A stretch of DNA of 64,000 nt from Legionella quateirensis (GCF_001467955.1 NZ_LNYR01000006.1:312253-376252); one strand, 5' to 3'. Shown: positions 26,515 through 36,712, numbered from the stretch's first letter. Made by a program: numbers and translations. The notes: generated by a model from the letters alone, not told the origin.

Positions 26515-29500
26515 TTAAGAGTGACGAGAGCGCTTTTGCGTTTGTGATAATTCTGAATTCTGCTCCTCGGAATTTTCTTCAGGACGATCACGTTTTGCTC
26601 TGTCGTCGCTCACAGGCACTGAAGAAGCGGCCCCACTGGATGCAGCAAAGAAACCGGATGTCGATGTCGTTGCAGTGACTGATGGTTTTTGCGATTCGAG
26701 AAGCTGTGCAAAATCGACAAGACTCCACAGTCGAGTGACATGATAGGAGGCACCTTCTTTAAGCGCAATACGCTCTTTCAGATACGCCAGATGGCATGGC
26801 TTCCATTCCATTTCATATTTTTCAGACAGTTTCTCTATAAAGGTATTGAAATCCTGCTCAGAAATGTCGAGTCCACGAAGAGTTTCCATCCGCTGCTCAC
26901 TTAATTCTTTCAAATCTACCAGCGCTTCCGCTATGCCACGGAGTTGCTGCAGGTTCTGAGGTGTGATTCGGGAAGAAAAATGCGCTCTTGCGAAATCACG
27001 AAGTTCTGCATCAAGAAGCTCTGTTCCAAGTGCACGCACCAGGGGATGTCCAGTAATTGATTGAAAAAGACGACGTAAGTCGCCTGAAAAACAGCTTGGA
27101 TTGTCGCCTTCGAGATCATCGTAGTGTTCCATAAACTCCGTACCGTCAAGGCGTTTTGCAAGACGTTTTTTATCCCAATTATGGGCACGATTGATAAGGG
27201 CAAGCTCTGTGATAAAATGAACAATCCGGCCTTCGAGAGTATGTCCTTCAGTAGGTGCCGCCGTTGTGTCCGCTGCCGCTGCCCAAAGAAGAACGATCTC
27301 TTTGCTGTATCCTTCAAAGGAGGAATAACCCAATCCTTTCCGCGGATCATTCTCAGCAAAGGACGCATTAACCGCCATCCATGGGTTGGGTTTCAGTATC
27401 CAGCGAAGCGCGGTATGAACAGTGTGTGTGTAATACGCCCTCAATGCACATGCGCGCACCTCCCCGGTGAGATTAAGCCGCTGAAATGCATCCCATGCCA
27501 GTGGCAGGATCAATTCCTTGCCATTAATAATGATGCGAGCTGGTTTGGCTTCATAACATTTGCGCAGGTAATTACGCAGCGCTTCCAATAATTGGTTTAC
27601 TCTGATGGAATCCATTTTGTCCTCGCCTCCAAAAATCTTCTCTGCGTAATGTTTTTGAAGGCGGGATAAGCGACGTTTCTCCAACGGTGTTAAGGCACGC
27701 AGGGACGATTCCCTATCCTGTGCTATGGCTCGTAGGTCCACATTGCCTGAAATGTCATCTGCATAAAAATTATGGGCTTGCGCCAAGGCATACACTTGCG
27801 GTATTGTCATAAGCAGTTGAATCGCCCTATGGTTTTCATGACGAATCGCTGCGCGCAAGAGTGCATTTTCCTCATCGCGAACTGCAGCATGTGCCTGGGC
27901 GACCACACTGGGAATACCCAGTAAAAACCGCAGAAACTGTTGCGCTGAGGGATTGTTATGCCGAGTAAATCCGATTGCCGCACGCAGAGCAAAAGCAGTG
28001 TTCGCCTCATCCAGCGTAAAGACCGCGTTTGGATTACTCTCGGCGAAGGCCCTTGCTTCAGCTTGCCATGTCTCACAACGCTCGTACAAAAATACCGGCA
28101 ATACATCACCACACTCCGCCTGATGCAAAAGCGCCCAATCCATGAATATCAAGTGGTTCAGAAGATGCCACAATGTATCGGGATGTCGTTTGGCGCAGCG
28201 AGTGAGGCGAAATTCACTAATAGACTCGGTCTCGAATACCACCTCAAAATGGTCAATGTTACAAAGACATTGGAGTATCGTATTTAATAACTCTGGAGTC
28301 ATTGACCGTTCGAGTTGCCGCAGAATGGAGGTTTTGCCACCTGCCGCAGCATCAAGGTACACATCGGCTATAACTCGGTCCGGAATCCGGGGAGATCCCA
28401 GCTGCTTTAATCGTCTTTCCACATAATGCGTGGCTTCGGGATGTCGCATTGCCAGAAAATAAGTACGATAATTATCAGACAAAATCGCGGCATGGATTTG
28501 TTTACCAGACATGTAAGACTCAAGGTAACGCAAGACATCAATCTTCAACATTCCAAGAGCATTTCTGTATGCTTGATAATCATTCGACTGCAGTGCTGCC
28601 TCCATGAAATCCGAAGGCATTATTTCAAACAAATGCTGGAGTGTTTCGATATGGTCATTTATGGCAATTTCTTTGAATACACTAAACTTCATGTTCTGAA
28701 GTACCTGCTTCATTTCATCAAGAGTCATGAAGCCTTCAAGAAGATCCTGGAATTCACGATGATCGTAGCGAAGCGCATCTTCCCATAGTTTAAGGCGTTT
28801 ACTCCTGAGCGCACCATCTATTTCTTCAGGGGTCACAAAGCCTTTAAGGTACTCAGCGAGTTCAATATCATCTGTTGATAGAGCACTTAGGATCGAGCCA
28901 TAATTATTCGATCTAAGTCGCATACTAATTTCTTCTCGCGATAGAATGTGTTCTTCAAAGTATTTCAAGATTTCAAGATGACCGCGGTATAGGGCATAAT
29001 TGAGTTTTTCGTAGTTATTTGCTCGAAGCACTTCCTGAATTTCTTCTTTATCAAGATATTGTTCTATGTGCCTGAGGTTTGAAAGGCAACCGGAACCTAT
29101 TGCATAATGATATACGTTATAACTATGTGCCCTTAACTTCTGCTTAATATCATCAACAGACATATAGGTTTCGAGGTACTCTGTATTGGCGATTTTTCGA
29201 CCACTCAAGACTTCTTGGTATGCTGACCACGAGTCTGCACTTAGAATACCGTAGATTTGTACCTTGGACAGATGAGATTCCAAGTGTCTGAGTATATTAA
29301 CATTGTCCGCCAGGGCATAGGGGTTAAAATCACTGGATTGACAGGCCTCGAATACTTGTTCAGAGGTCATCCGGGATTCGAGGTGCTGCACCATCTCCAT
29401 ATGACCATTTCTGATGGCGCGGATATAAGGTGTGCAACCCTCGCCTTCATAGTTTGACATTGACATCGCTTCATTTATTTGTTCCGCAGTAAAACAACGT

Positions 29501-30795
29501 TCCAAATAGTGCAGGGTGGCCATATCACCACGTTCTGCAGCCTGGCCATATGCTTCGTAATCATTTACACTTAGTGCTTCTCTCCAAATACGGTCTTCTA
29601 ACCCTGTTTGTAACTGCTCAAGTGTCAGGACATCACGCCTGTTCGCCGCGGCTCGCACCAACTCATATTGGTTGGCTCGTAATGCAGCATGCTTTCGTCC
29701 GTAGGGCATCCGTGGCTCCAGATACTGCATGGTAGCAACATGGCCGTTTAAAGCAGCTCCGCGGTATGCATGGTAATAATCTGCGACAACTGCGGCTGTG
29801 ATCTGTTGTTTCGTCATGTGCGACTCAAGGTGCTGCAGGGTGTCGATAGACCCTTTTGCGGCGGCTTTTCGATAGGTCTCAAAGTCATTTGCCAGAATCG
29901 CGATTTTGACGTCTTCAGGACGCATTCGACGTTCAAGGTATCTCAAGGTACCCACATGTCCATTGGCAGCTGCTTTTCGGTACGCTTCAAATTGATTGGT
30001 CTGAACCATACTCATGATTTGCTCTTCCGTCATCCATTGCTCAGCATATTCCAGGGCAGAGGTATGGCCGTTTGCTGCAGCTTTTAGCAGAGCGCCAAAA
30101 TCATCTGCTGTGAGCGCTTCATTCCTGTATTCCTGCGACATCAGGGAATTCAGATGACGTATTGTCTCAATATGCCCATTTGATAAGGCCTCTTTAAATG
30201 CCCGACAACTCTGAGCCAGTGCAGCCACACGTCGGTTTATAGGCTGTTCGTGCTCTTCAAGATAGTGCAGAAAGGCCGTGTGGCCATTTGCTGCTGCTTC
30301 GATATACACGGCAAAATCATTGGATTCAATCGTGATCCACCACTGTGCGGGCGTTAAGCACTGTGCCATAAAGTGCATGAACGAATGATTATCATATCGT
30401 GCAGCAGTGACGCATCCTTGAGTCCAAAAGTGTTGCAGGACTCGTGGATGGATGTTGACATCAGGGTGCTTGATGTAGCGCTCCAGTATGTCTGTTCGTC
30501 CCGCTACTAACAACGCTTTGAGCATCAATTCCAAATATTTTTTTTTAACATTCAAGAGCACGGGTAACAATTCTTCAGGTGATGTATCTTGATGACCTAA
30601 CAGCATACACAACATGGCTTTGTAAGGATTGTACGATTTATTTACCTGTTGTAAAAATTTGCCGAAATCAAAATTCATGTACTTTAATTCCCAAGTACCT
30701 GATTGATAATCAAATTCATTTTCCCATATCTTCCAGGGAATTCGGTGTGCTATTGGGTGAGTGGCAAGTTGTGCAGGAGTTTTTAAATGAGGCAT
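26515..30795 (-). CDS. Very large ankyrin-like repeat protein, candidate Dot/Icm effector
   Basis: This is a 1426-aa protein. Residues ~159-820 are about 18 degenerate repeats of ~36 residues with consensus like NDFEAYRKAAANGHIDTLQH followed by LE..MT.EQI..A. The A.NGH..L.YL core resembles ankyrin helices, but each unit is longer by three residues. A helical region follows, then a distinct domain at ~1100-1320 (INRAHNWDKKRLAKRLDG, GDNPSCFSGDLRRLFQSITG) that I do not recognise. The last 25 residues hold EENSEE, an EExxE-type E-block, then KRSR. There is no signal peptide or membrane helix. The 3' half is visibly richer in G+C than flanking genes, and MITE-like repeats adjoin it, so recent acquisition is plausible. 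Confidence 0.78.
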   Translation of the reverse strand: MPHLKTPAQLATHPIAHRIPWKIWENEFDYQSGTWELKYMNFDFGKFLQQVNKSYNPYKAMLCMLLGHQDTSPEELLPVLLNVKKKYLELMLKALLVAGRTDILERYIKHPDVNIHPRVLQHFWTQGCVTAARYDNHSFMHFMAQCLTPAQWWITIESNDFAVYIEAAANGHTAFLHYLEEHEQPINRRVAALAQSCRAFKEALSNGHIETIRHLNSLMSQEYRNEALTADDFGALLKAAANGHTSALEYAEQWMTEEQIMSMVQTNQFEAYRKAAANGHVGTLRYLERRMRPEDVKIAILANDFETYRKAAAKGSIDTLQHLESHMTKQQITAAVVADYYHAYRGAALNGHVATMQYLEPRMPYGRKHAALRANQYELVRAAANRRDVLTLEQLQTGLEDRIWREALSVNDYEAYGQAAERGDMATLHYLERCFTAEQINEAMSMSNYEGEGCTPYIRAIRNGHMEMVQHLESRMTSEQVFEACQSSDFNPYALADNVNILRHLESHLSKVQIYGILSADSWSAYQEVLSGRKIANTEYLETYMSVDDIKQKLRAHSYNVYHYAIGSGCLSNLRHIEQYLDKEEIQEVLRANNYEKLNYALYRGHLEILKYFEEHILSREEISMRLRSNNYGSILSALSTDDIELAEYLKGFVTPEEIDGALRSKRLKLWEDALRYDHREFQDLLEGFMTLDEMKQVLQNMKFSVFKEIAINDHIETLQHLFEIMPSDFMEAALQSNDYQAYRNALGMLKIDVLRYLESYMSGKQIHAAILSDNYRTYFLAMRHPEATHYVERRLKQLGSPRIPDRVIADVYLDAAAGGKTSILRQLERSMTPELLNTILQCLCNIDHFEVVFETESISEFRLTRCAKRHPDTLWHLLNHLIFMDWALLHQAECGDVLPVFLYERCETWQAEARAFAESNPNAVFTLDEANTAFALRAAIGFTRHNNPSAQQFLRFLLGIPSVVAQAHAAVRDEENALLRAAIRHENHRAIQLLMTIPQVYALAQAHNFYADDISGNVDLRAIAQDRESSLRALTPLEKRRLSRLQKHYAEKIFGGEDKMDSIRVNQLLEALRNYLRKCYEAKPARIIINGKELILPLAWDAFQRLNLTGEVRACALRAYYTHTVHTALRWILKPNPWMAVNASFAENDPRKGLGYSSFEGYSKEIVLLWAAAADTTAAPTEGHTLEGRIVHFITELALINRAHNWDKKRLAKRLDGTEFMEHYDDLEGDNPSCFSGDLRRLFQSITGHPLVRALGTELLDAELRDFARAHFSSRITPQNLQQLRGIAEALVDLKELSEQRMETLRGLDISEQDFNTFIEKLSEKYEMEWKPCHLAYLKERIALKEGASYHVTRLWSLVDFAQLLESQKPSVTATTSTSGFFAASSGAASSVPVSDDRAKRDRPEENSEEQNSELSQTQKRSRHS

Positions 30796-31053
30796 ACTGA
30801 TCCGATAAGTGTCTTAGTGGCAAAAAGATGCTCATTATAAGTTAATGCCAATCATTTGACAACTTTCATCACCAATTATCAACAATGTGTTGAATAAATG
30901 CACAATAGAAATGCAAACTTAGGGTTACCAAATCATAGGAGTTATTGCTTTAACAGGCAATCCAAACGGAATGAAGAGTCAGGTCTTGCTCATTAGAGAC
31001 GCGCCCAGGAATGAAACATCTTCTCTTAAAGCCAACCTGTTGATTAAGCAGAC

Positions 31054-31506
31054 TCAGCAAGATACCACGCAAGATTGACAGGAGAAGGCCTCTGCTTGCC
31101 CCCCCATGAACTCATCGAAATAATAAGCCCAGGTTTTGCAAATTCTGTCGATGCTAATGACTTTGCTCCAGCTGTTGTATTCATTGAGTGAATGATTATG
31201 ACGCTTAAACACCTGGCTGAATGCTTCTCGCATGACTTCTGAATCGGACCAGGCAATCAAGGGAAGATTAGGATATTTAGGTATCAGGATGTCGACAAGC
31301 TCTGGTCCATTACAACAGTGATCATCAGAGTCTGCGCCTAAATCTCCATCAATGACTACCATATCCGGAGAGTGGCTGTTTATCAATGATAAAGCGGTCT
31401 GGCTATTGTTCACAATAGTCACAGATACCTGTGCCACCACTGACTCCAACAAACGACGTAAACAAAATGCATTAAACGCACTGTCCTCGACAATTAATAC
31501 TCGCAT
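31054..31506 (-). CDS. Single-domain response regulator with Cys-rich tail
   Basis: A receiver domain begins MRVLIVEDSAFN (acidic pair ED). The probable phosphoacceptor is the first Asp in VVIDGDLG, a Ser replaces the conserved Thr in LIAWSDSE, and the usual Lys-Pro is only SKV. There is no output domain among 150 residues. The last ten residues are FSCQSCVVSC, with three cysteines. It could act through protein contacts, like CheY-type regulators, or be thiol-responsive. No histidine kinase is next to it. A short extra helical segment from ~95 to 135 follows the core. Confidence 0.78.
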   Translation of the reverse strand: MRVLIVEDSAFNAFCLRRLLESVVAQVSVTIVNNSQTALSLINSHSPDMVVIDGDLGADSDDHCCNGPELVDILIPKYPNLPLIAWSDSEVMREAFSQVFKRHNHSLNEYNSWSKVISIDRICKTWAYYFDEFMGGQAEAFSCQSCVVSC

Positions 31507-31573
31507 CTCGACTCCCTAAGACTCACAAAATGAGTATAAAGGGTAAACCTTAAGAAAAACTTAAGAATTAAAA

Positions 31574-32953
31574 TTAAATCTCGATATCATGAGCCAATAA
31601 TCGTCTGTGTGCCCTGAAATAAGTGATTGGTGAATGTTCCAGAAAATCAGATAGCTTTTCCATATAAATACAGGCGAATCTATCCACCTGATAGGCGAAA
31701 TAACTTTCTTCTGCCCCAGCACGGAATACTCTCTCCCACTTGGGATTATAAAACTTGGATTGCTCTTGTAATAATTTGCTAATTTGTAAGTCTATGGCTG
31801 AAATTTCCACCTGCAAATCATGAATTTGAACGTCGTATTCTCTTGATGCCTCATCAATGCTCCGAGTACACAGATTGACATAGAGTTGCTCCAGATTTTT
31901 TTTAACATTCATGGATTCGACTATTTTTCTCTCAGTTGGTAGGGCTTTTAATTGAGCTGCGATCTCTTCGCCTAATTCATCAACAACTAAAGCGGTACGC
32001 CAGTTGCAATCTTTTTTCAATCGTAAAATATCACCATAGATATGATCGCCAATATAAAGAATCTCATCACCGCTCACGTTCAGATTTTCGGTAAACTTTT
32101 TAGCATTACCGCCTTGATAGACTCCTGGAACTATAGCCCCAGTCACATTAGTCATAGTGCCATTTTCAGGATGAACAGACAAAAAGCGTAAGTTATCATA
32201 AAAAAACCGGGGTTTATTTGCTAAAGTAATGACGTATTCAAATAAATCTTGCCAGGTTTCCCCTTTATTCAAAAAGGGAGTTATCGCATAATCCAATAAT
32301 AGTTTGGTATAGGAGTATTCTGAGTTGGTCAAAATGAAAATCTTTTTTCCATGACGAATAAAATGCTTTAAACCCTCAACGACCGCCTTTTCTTTTATAA
32401 CGTATTTGTTTAAATCTTTAATAATAATATTTTTTAAACTGCCATCCGAATGAACTTTATCAACACAATATTGCACATCCAGAGCTATAGTTTGATAATT
32501 GGGCATTTCATCTGGAAACGCTTCTTTTAAATCCACCAACTGACCATATAAAACACAGAAGGCAATGGAAAATGAAGTATCAATTGCCATGTAATTCGGA
32601 TCGCCTAAATCAACATAGGTACTTCTGTAGAATTTTTGCTGTTCATTAAAGCTTATTAATTTGGTTCCATGATAACTTTGTCTTATGGCGCCATAACGAC
32701 TTAACTTTAAAATGTTGCCGTTTTTACTGTCGATAACCAAACCACGTATGGCATCATGATAATTGAATTGCAAATTTTTGATGGCTTCAGGATATTGTTT
32801 CAGGTCAACCAATCGTTCTTTAATCAGTTGATACACCAGGGCTTCAAAACTCTCTGAATTATAACGAATTAAGGTGTGATCCATATCCAGACCAATCAAC
32901 TTGATTTTCTTCATATTTATAATTCTATTGACAAAAACTTTATGTGTATCCAT
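31574..32953 (-). CDS. Cytosolic IMP/GMP-type 5'-nucleotidase (HAD, cN-II family)
   Basis: The nucleophile motif is IGLDMDHTLIRYNS (DxDxT) at ~20. KIFILTNSEYSYT supplies HAD motif II, and GDHIYGDILRLKKDCNWRT is motif IV with Asp residues. An extended C-terminal coiled coil and ESYFAYQVDRFACIYMEKLSD complete the family fold. It dephosphorylates purine nucleoside monophosphates in the cytosol. The Legionella homologue has a solved structure, as I remember. ATG 32953 is preferred over a TTG at 32962; another Met lies at 32914. The product is 459 aa. It is monocistronic. Confidence 0.9.
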   Translation of the reverse strand: MDTHKVFVNRIINMKKIKLIGLDMDHTLIRYNSESFEALVYQLIKERLVDLKQYPEAIKNLQFNYHDAIRGLVIDSKNGNILKLSRYGAIRQSYHGTKLISFNEQQKFYRSTYVDLGDPNYMAIDTSFSIAFCVLYGQLVDLKEAFPDEMPNYQTIALDVQYCVDKVHSDGSLKNIIIKDLNKYVIKEKAVVEGLKHFIRHGKKIFILTNSEYSYTKLLLDYAITPFLNKGETWQDLFEYVITLANKPRFFYDNLRFLSVHPENGTMTNVTGAIVPGVYQGGNAKKFTENLNVSGDEILYIGDHIYGDILRLKKDCNWRTALVVDELGEEIAAQLKALPTERKIVESMNVKKNLEQLYVNLCTRSIDEASREYDVQIHDLQVEISAIDLQISKLLQEQSKFYNPKWERVFRAGAEESYFAYQVDRFACIYMEKLSDFLEHSPITYFRAHRRLLAHDIEI

Positions 32954-33015
32954 CTGTTTCAAAACCTATAAAATGAGTCTTTTGACCAGGGTCTGTTGAC
33001 AAGTAATCTATTATA

Positions 33016-33086
33016 CCTACGTGGTGCGGCCTGTCCGCGCCATCCAGAAGATCTCTGGTTACCTCGGACACGCCGCGGTACGTAGG
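33016..33086. repeat. Nested palindromic repeat, GC-rich variant
   Basis: CCTACGTGGTGCGGCCTGTC (from 33016) pairs imperfectly with sequence ending GCGGTACGTAGG at 33086. Both arms contain small hairpins of the form GCGG-CCTGT-CCGC. This is related to the element at 20939-21002 in design (two hairpin arms facing each other across ~24 bases) and partly in sequence (GG-C-TGTCC). It lies between the 5'-nucleotidase start and the rpiA stop. Confidence 0.6.
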
Positions 33087-33139
33087 CGTTTGCGAGTAAT
33101 GAAACAAGTCATTATCAACAACCCCTACTGTTTTCCTGC

Positions 33140-33790
33140 TTATTTCAAGCTCTTAACATCGTCTACTGAAGCAACCAGCACTTTATCTGCCAAGCGATGG
33201 GCAAATAATCCGTTCTCAACTACTCCCGGTATCTGGTTAATACTGTCTTCCAGTGACATGGGTGTAGTAATGGTGAAATTAAATACATCCAGTATGATAT
33301 TGCCATTATCCGTCACAAATCCTTCTCTGTACTCAGGATCGCCACCTAATTTCACTAATTGTCTGGCAACAAAGCTGCGCGCCATGGGAATCACTTCAAC
33401 TGCAACCGGGAACGCGCCCAAATGGGTCACAACTTTAGATTCATCCACGATACAAACAAATGTTTGAGCTACATTGGCAACAATTTTCTCACGAGTAAGC
33501 GCGCCACCACCACCTTTAATCATTTCTCCGCGCACAGTAACTTCATCTGCACCATCAATGTAAATCGGTAATTCGTGCACCGCATTGAGATCAATTACGG
33601 GAATACCAGCAGCACGTAATAAAGACTCAGTTGCTTTAGAGCTTGCAACACAGGCATCAATTCTATGTTTGATAGACGCCAGTTCCTTTATAAAGAAATT
33701 TACAGTAGATCCAGTACCCACCCCTACTACCATGTCGTCTTCAATAAAAGCCATGGCTGCTTTTGCTGCTCGGATTTTCAATTCACTCAT
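33140..33790 (-). CDS. rpiA: Ribose-5-phosphate isomerase A
   Basis: This enzyme interconverts ribose-5-phosphate and ribulose-5-phosphate in the pentose phosphate pathway. The 216-aa protein carries [12 protein letters not shown], the catalytic Asp segment YIDGADEV and [12 protein letters not shown] with the conserved Lys and Glu. ATG 33790 overlaps the rlmB stop as TGATG; the GTG at 33793 is less likely. It is the third gene of the rnr-rlmB-rpiA cluster, all overlapping, so its expression is coupled to RNA-processing genes. Length is normal (E. coli 219). Confidence 0.96.
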   Translation of the reverse strand: MSELKIRAAKAAMAFIEDDMVVGVGTGSTVNFFIKELASIKHRIDACVASSKATESLLRAAGIPVIDLNAVHELPIYIDGADEVTVRGEMIKGGGGALTREKIVANVAQTFVCIVDESKVVTHLGAFPVAVEVIPMARSFVARQLVKLGGDPEYREGFVTDNGNIILDVFNFTITTPMSLEDSINQIPGVVENGLFAHRLADKVLVASVDDVKSLK

Positions 33791-34539
33791 CACACACTGC
33801 CTTTTTGTCTTTGCCTGATTACTTCATACAATGAAACACCGGTAGCCACTGATACATTCAAACTGTCCACCGTTCCTGCCATAGGTAATGAAAACAGGCC
33901 ATCACAGTGTTCGCGAGTTAAGCGCCTCAATCCTTCTCCCTCAGCACCAAGAGCGATTGCCACAGTACCGGTACAATCTACTTGATACAGTGAACACTCT
34001 GCTTCACCGGCTGCGCCATAAATCCAGACACCTTGCTCTTTTAGAATGTCCATGGCTCTTGCCAGGTTCGTTACACGTACCAGGGGAACGGATTCTGCGG
34101 CACCACAAGCTACCTTGCTGACTACAGGTGTAATGCTGGCACTTTTATCTTTAGGGATCACGACAAAGTCCACACCCGTTGCGTCTGCGGATCGTAAACA
34201 GGCACCTAAATTATGGGGATCAGTAACACCATCCAAAATCAATATTAGACCTGGTTTTTTGCTGGTCTCTAATAAAGAAATTAAATCTGATTCACCATAT
34301 TCCGGCAATGGACGAGCTGAGGCGACAACGCCTTGATGGGTAAATTCTGAAAAACGCTGATTCATTTTCTGAGCGCTTAATTTTTCAATACTTACATTCG
34401 CCTGTTCTGCCTTATCCAATACATCTTGCAGTCTTTTATCAATTCTGTCTTGACTGACAAAGAGCTTATTAATCACTCTATGGGGATTAGCCAATAAAGC
34501 AGTAACCGCATGAACCCCATATACAAACTGCTCACTCAT
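33790..34539 (-). CDS. rlmB: 23S rRNA (guanosine-2'-O-)-methyltransferase, SpoU family
   Basis: This 249-aa enzyme methylates the ribose of a 23S guanosine. An N-terminal substrate domain ([11 protein letters not shown]) is followed by the trefoil-knot SPOUT fold: motif 1 [18 protein letters not shown], motif 2 [10 protein letters not shown] and motif 3 [23 protein letters not shown] 34539 (MSEQFVYG) is preferred; the open frame to 34572 lies in rnr and would add an unusual tail. It overlaps rnr by 8 bases and rpiA by 1 base. Confidence 0.95.
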   Translation of the reverse strand: MSEQFVYGVHAVTALLANPHRVINKLFVSQDRIDKRLQDVLDKAEQANVSIEKLSAQKMNQRFSEFTHQGVVASARPLPEYGESDLISLLETSKKPGLILILDGVTDPHNLGACLRSADATGVDFVVIPKDKSASITPVVSKVACGAAESVPLVRVTNLARAMDILKEQGVWIYGAAGEAECSLYQVDCTGTVAIALGAEGEGLRRLTREHCDGLFSLPMAGTVDSLNVSVATGVSLYEVIRQRQKGSV

Positions 34540-36712
34540 TGCTAACTTCATCCTCTGCAGGCTCAAAATCAATTTTACGCTCGTCTAAATCAACGCGTGC
34601 GACCAATACCGTCATTTTGTCACCCAAACGATAAACCTGGCCGCTACGAGCGCCAATTAAACGATGTTTTACTGAATCAAAGGTATAATAATCATTTTTT
34701 AGCGAGGTTACATGAACCAGGCCTTCGACATAAATTTCATCTAGTTCAACAAAGATACCAAAACTGGTGACAGCAGAGATTCTTCCTTTGAAGACCTGTC
34801 CCAATTTATCCTGCATGTATTCGCATTTCAGCCAAGTCACAACTTCTCGAGTTGCTTCATCAGCACGACGCTCGGTCATTGAAGCATGCTTGCCTAGGCG
34901 ATTCATATCCTCATGAGTATAACTAAACTCATAAACCGGATGATTATCCAATAAATGGCCAATTGCTCTATGAATCAATAAATCAGGAAATCGCCTGATG
35001 GGTGAAGTAAAGTGAGTATACGCCGAGTAAGCCAAACCAAAATGACCTTCATTCGCCTCAACATATTGAGCCTGCTTTAGTGAGCGAAGCATGACTGTTT
35101 CGATCAAATGCTTTTCAGGCCTGTCACCAATCACACTCATGGTTCGCTGAAAATCTTTTGGTGTAGGTTTTCGACCACCACCCAACTGCAGTCCCATCTC
35201 ACCTAAAAATTGGCGCAAAGCCGTAATTTTATCTTCTTCGGGAGCTGCGTGAACACGATACAAAGTAGGTATTTCTGCTTTTTCCAGGAATCGGGCAGTA
35301 GCAACATTAGCTGCCAACATGCACTCTTCTATTAATTTATGCGCGTCATTACGAATAACGGGAACGATGCATTTAATTTTTTTATTGTCATCAAATTCTA
35401 TTCTGGTTTCAGTAGTCTCAAAATCCATCGCGCCGCGCAATTTTCGCGTCGTTAATAAAATCTGGTATAACTCATAAAGAGATTCAAGAACAGGCCACAA
35501 ATGTTGATGTTTTTCATCTGTTTTCTGTTGTTCGAGCCATAAGCCAACCTGAGTATAAGTTAAGCGAGCCTGGGAATGAATGACAGCGCGATAAAAACGA
35601 GATCGTGCTATTTTACCATCCATACTAATGGACATCTCGGCTACCATACACAATCTGTCCACATGTGGATTTAATGAACACAATCCATTGGATAGAGCTT
35701 CTGGCAGCATGGGCACAACTTTTCCAGGAAAATACACGGAATTACCACGCCTTGATGCTTCCTTATCCAGTGCAGAATCCTGCGCCACATAATTGCTTAC
35801 ATCAGCAATAGCCACATACAACTGAAATCCGCCTTTGGGCTTTTTATAACAATAGACTGCATCATCAAAATCTTTAGCGTCTTCTCCATCAATAGTAACA
35901 AAAGGCAGTTTTCTCAAATCAGTCCGATTCTTGAGTTGACTTTCTGTAACCTGTTGCGGAATTTTTGCTACTTCTGCCAAGACATCATCTGGCCATTCAA
36001 ATGGAATACCATGAGCATGAATTGCAACCTGAATTTCCATGCCTGGAGCCATATGTTCGCCTAAAACATGAATGACTTTACCAATTGCTTGTGCACGTTT
36101 ATTGGGAAACGCAATTAATTCAACTAATACCATTTGACCGTTTTTAGCACCACTGGCAAATTCGAGCGGGATGGAAATATCCTGAGTCAAACGTTTACTG
36201 TCAGGCAAAACGAAATTCACACCATGATCTGTGAAAAATCGTCCAACTACTGTGGCATTGGCATGCTCAAGTACTTCATGAATTTTACCCTCAGGTCTGC
36301 CTCGCCGATCGACCCCGGCCTGATATGCAAGCACCACATCACCATGCATTACTGTCCGCATTTCTTTAGCGGAAAGCACCATGTCTTCTCCACCCTCATC
36401 GGGGACAAAAAACCCAAAACCATCAGGATGTCCTTGAACAGTTCCACGGCGTAAATTGATTTTTTGCAACAGACAAAACCGTCCTCGTCTGTCCTGCATT
36501 ATTTGTCCGTCACGTAACATAGCTTTCAATCGAAAACCAAGAGATTCCTGCTTGCTTTCCTCATTCAGATGCAATTTATCAAATAACTGATTTCGCGACA
36601 TGGGCCGCCCATAGTCATCAAGAACTTCCATAATAAATTCTCGACTCGGTATAGGATCGGCATATTTTTCACTTTCCCGCTTATAAAAGGGATCTTTTGA
36701 TTTTTTACTCAC
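34532..36712 (-). CDS. rnr: Exoribonuclease R
   Basis: This 726-aa 3'-5' processive RNase has cold-shock domains (RGTVQGHPDGFGFFVPDE), RNB catalytic centre FVTIDGEDAKDFDDAVYC with its Asp cluster, and a C-terminal S1 domain (GQVFKGRISAVTSFGIFVEL). The Lys-rich tail of E. coli RNase R (813 aa) is absent and the N-terminal HTH segment is short but present (MSRNQLFDKLHLN). The start is GTG at 36712 with AAAGG directly in front, which is close for a ribosome site; the next in-frame ATG would remove the basic N-terminus. It leads the rnr-rlmB-rpiA cluster. Confidence 0.95.
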   Translation of the reverse strand: MSKKSKDPFYKRESEKYADPIPSREFIMEVLDDYGRPMSRNQLFDKLHLNEESKQESLGFRLKAMLRDGQIMQDRRGRFCLLQKINLRRGTVQGHPDGFGFFVPDEGGEDMVLSAKEMRTVMHGDVVLAYQAGVDRRGRPEGKIHEVLEHANATVVGRFFTDHGVNFVLPDSKRLTQDISIPLEFASGAKNGQMVLVELIAFPNKRAQAIGKVIHVLGEHMAPGMEIQVAIHAHGIPFEWPDDVLAEVAKIPQQVTESQLKNRTDLRKLPFVTIDGEDAKDFDDAVYCYKKPKGGFQLYVAIADVSNYVAQDSALDKEASRRGNSVYFPGKVVPMLPEALSNGLCSLNPHVDRLCMVAEMSISMDGKIARSRFYRAVIHSQARLTYTQVGLWLEQQKTDEKHQHLWPVLESLYELYQILLTTRKLRGAMDFETTETRIEFDDNKKIKCIVPVIRNDAHKLIEECMLAANVATARFLEKAEIPTLYRVHAAPEEDKITALRQFLGEMGLQLGGGRKPTPKDFQRTMSVIGDRPEKHLIETVMLRSLKQAQYVEANEGHFGLAYSAYTHFTSPIRRFPDLLIHRAIGHLLDNHPVYEFSYTHEDMNRLGKHASMTERRADEATREVVTWLKCEYMQDKLGQVFKGRISAVTSFGIFVELDEIYVEGLVHVTSLKNDYYTFDSVKHRLIGARSGQVYRLGDKMTVLVARVDLDERKIDFEPAEDEVSNE

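Noticed and set aside
26931-28788. Several 100-155-codon frames on both strands inside the 1426-aa gene
   Set aside because: They arise from the higher G+C and repeats of the large gene and show no motifs.
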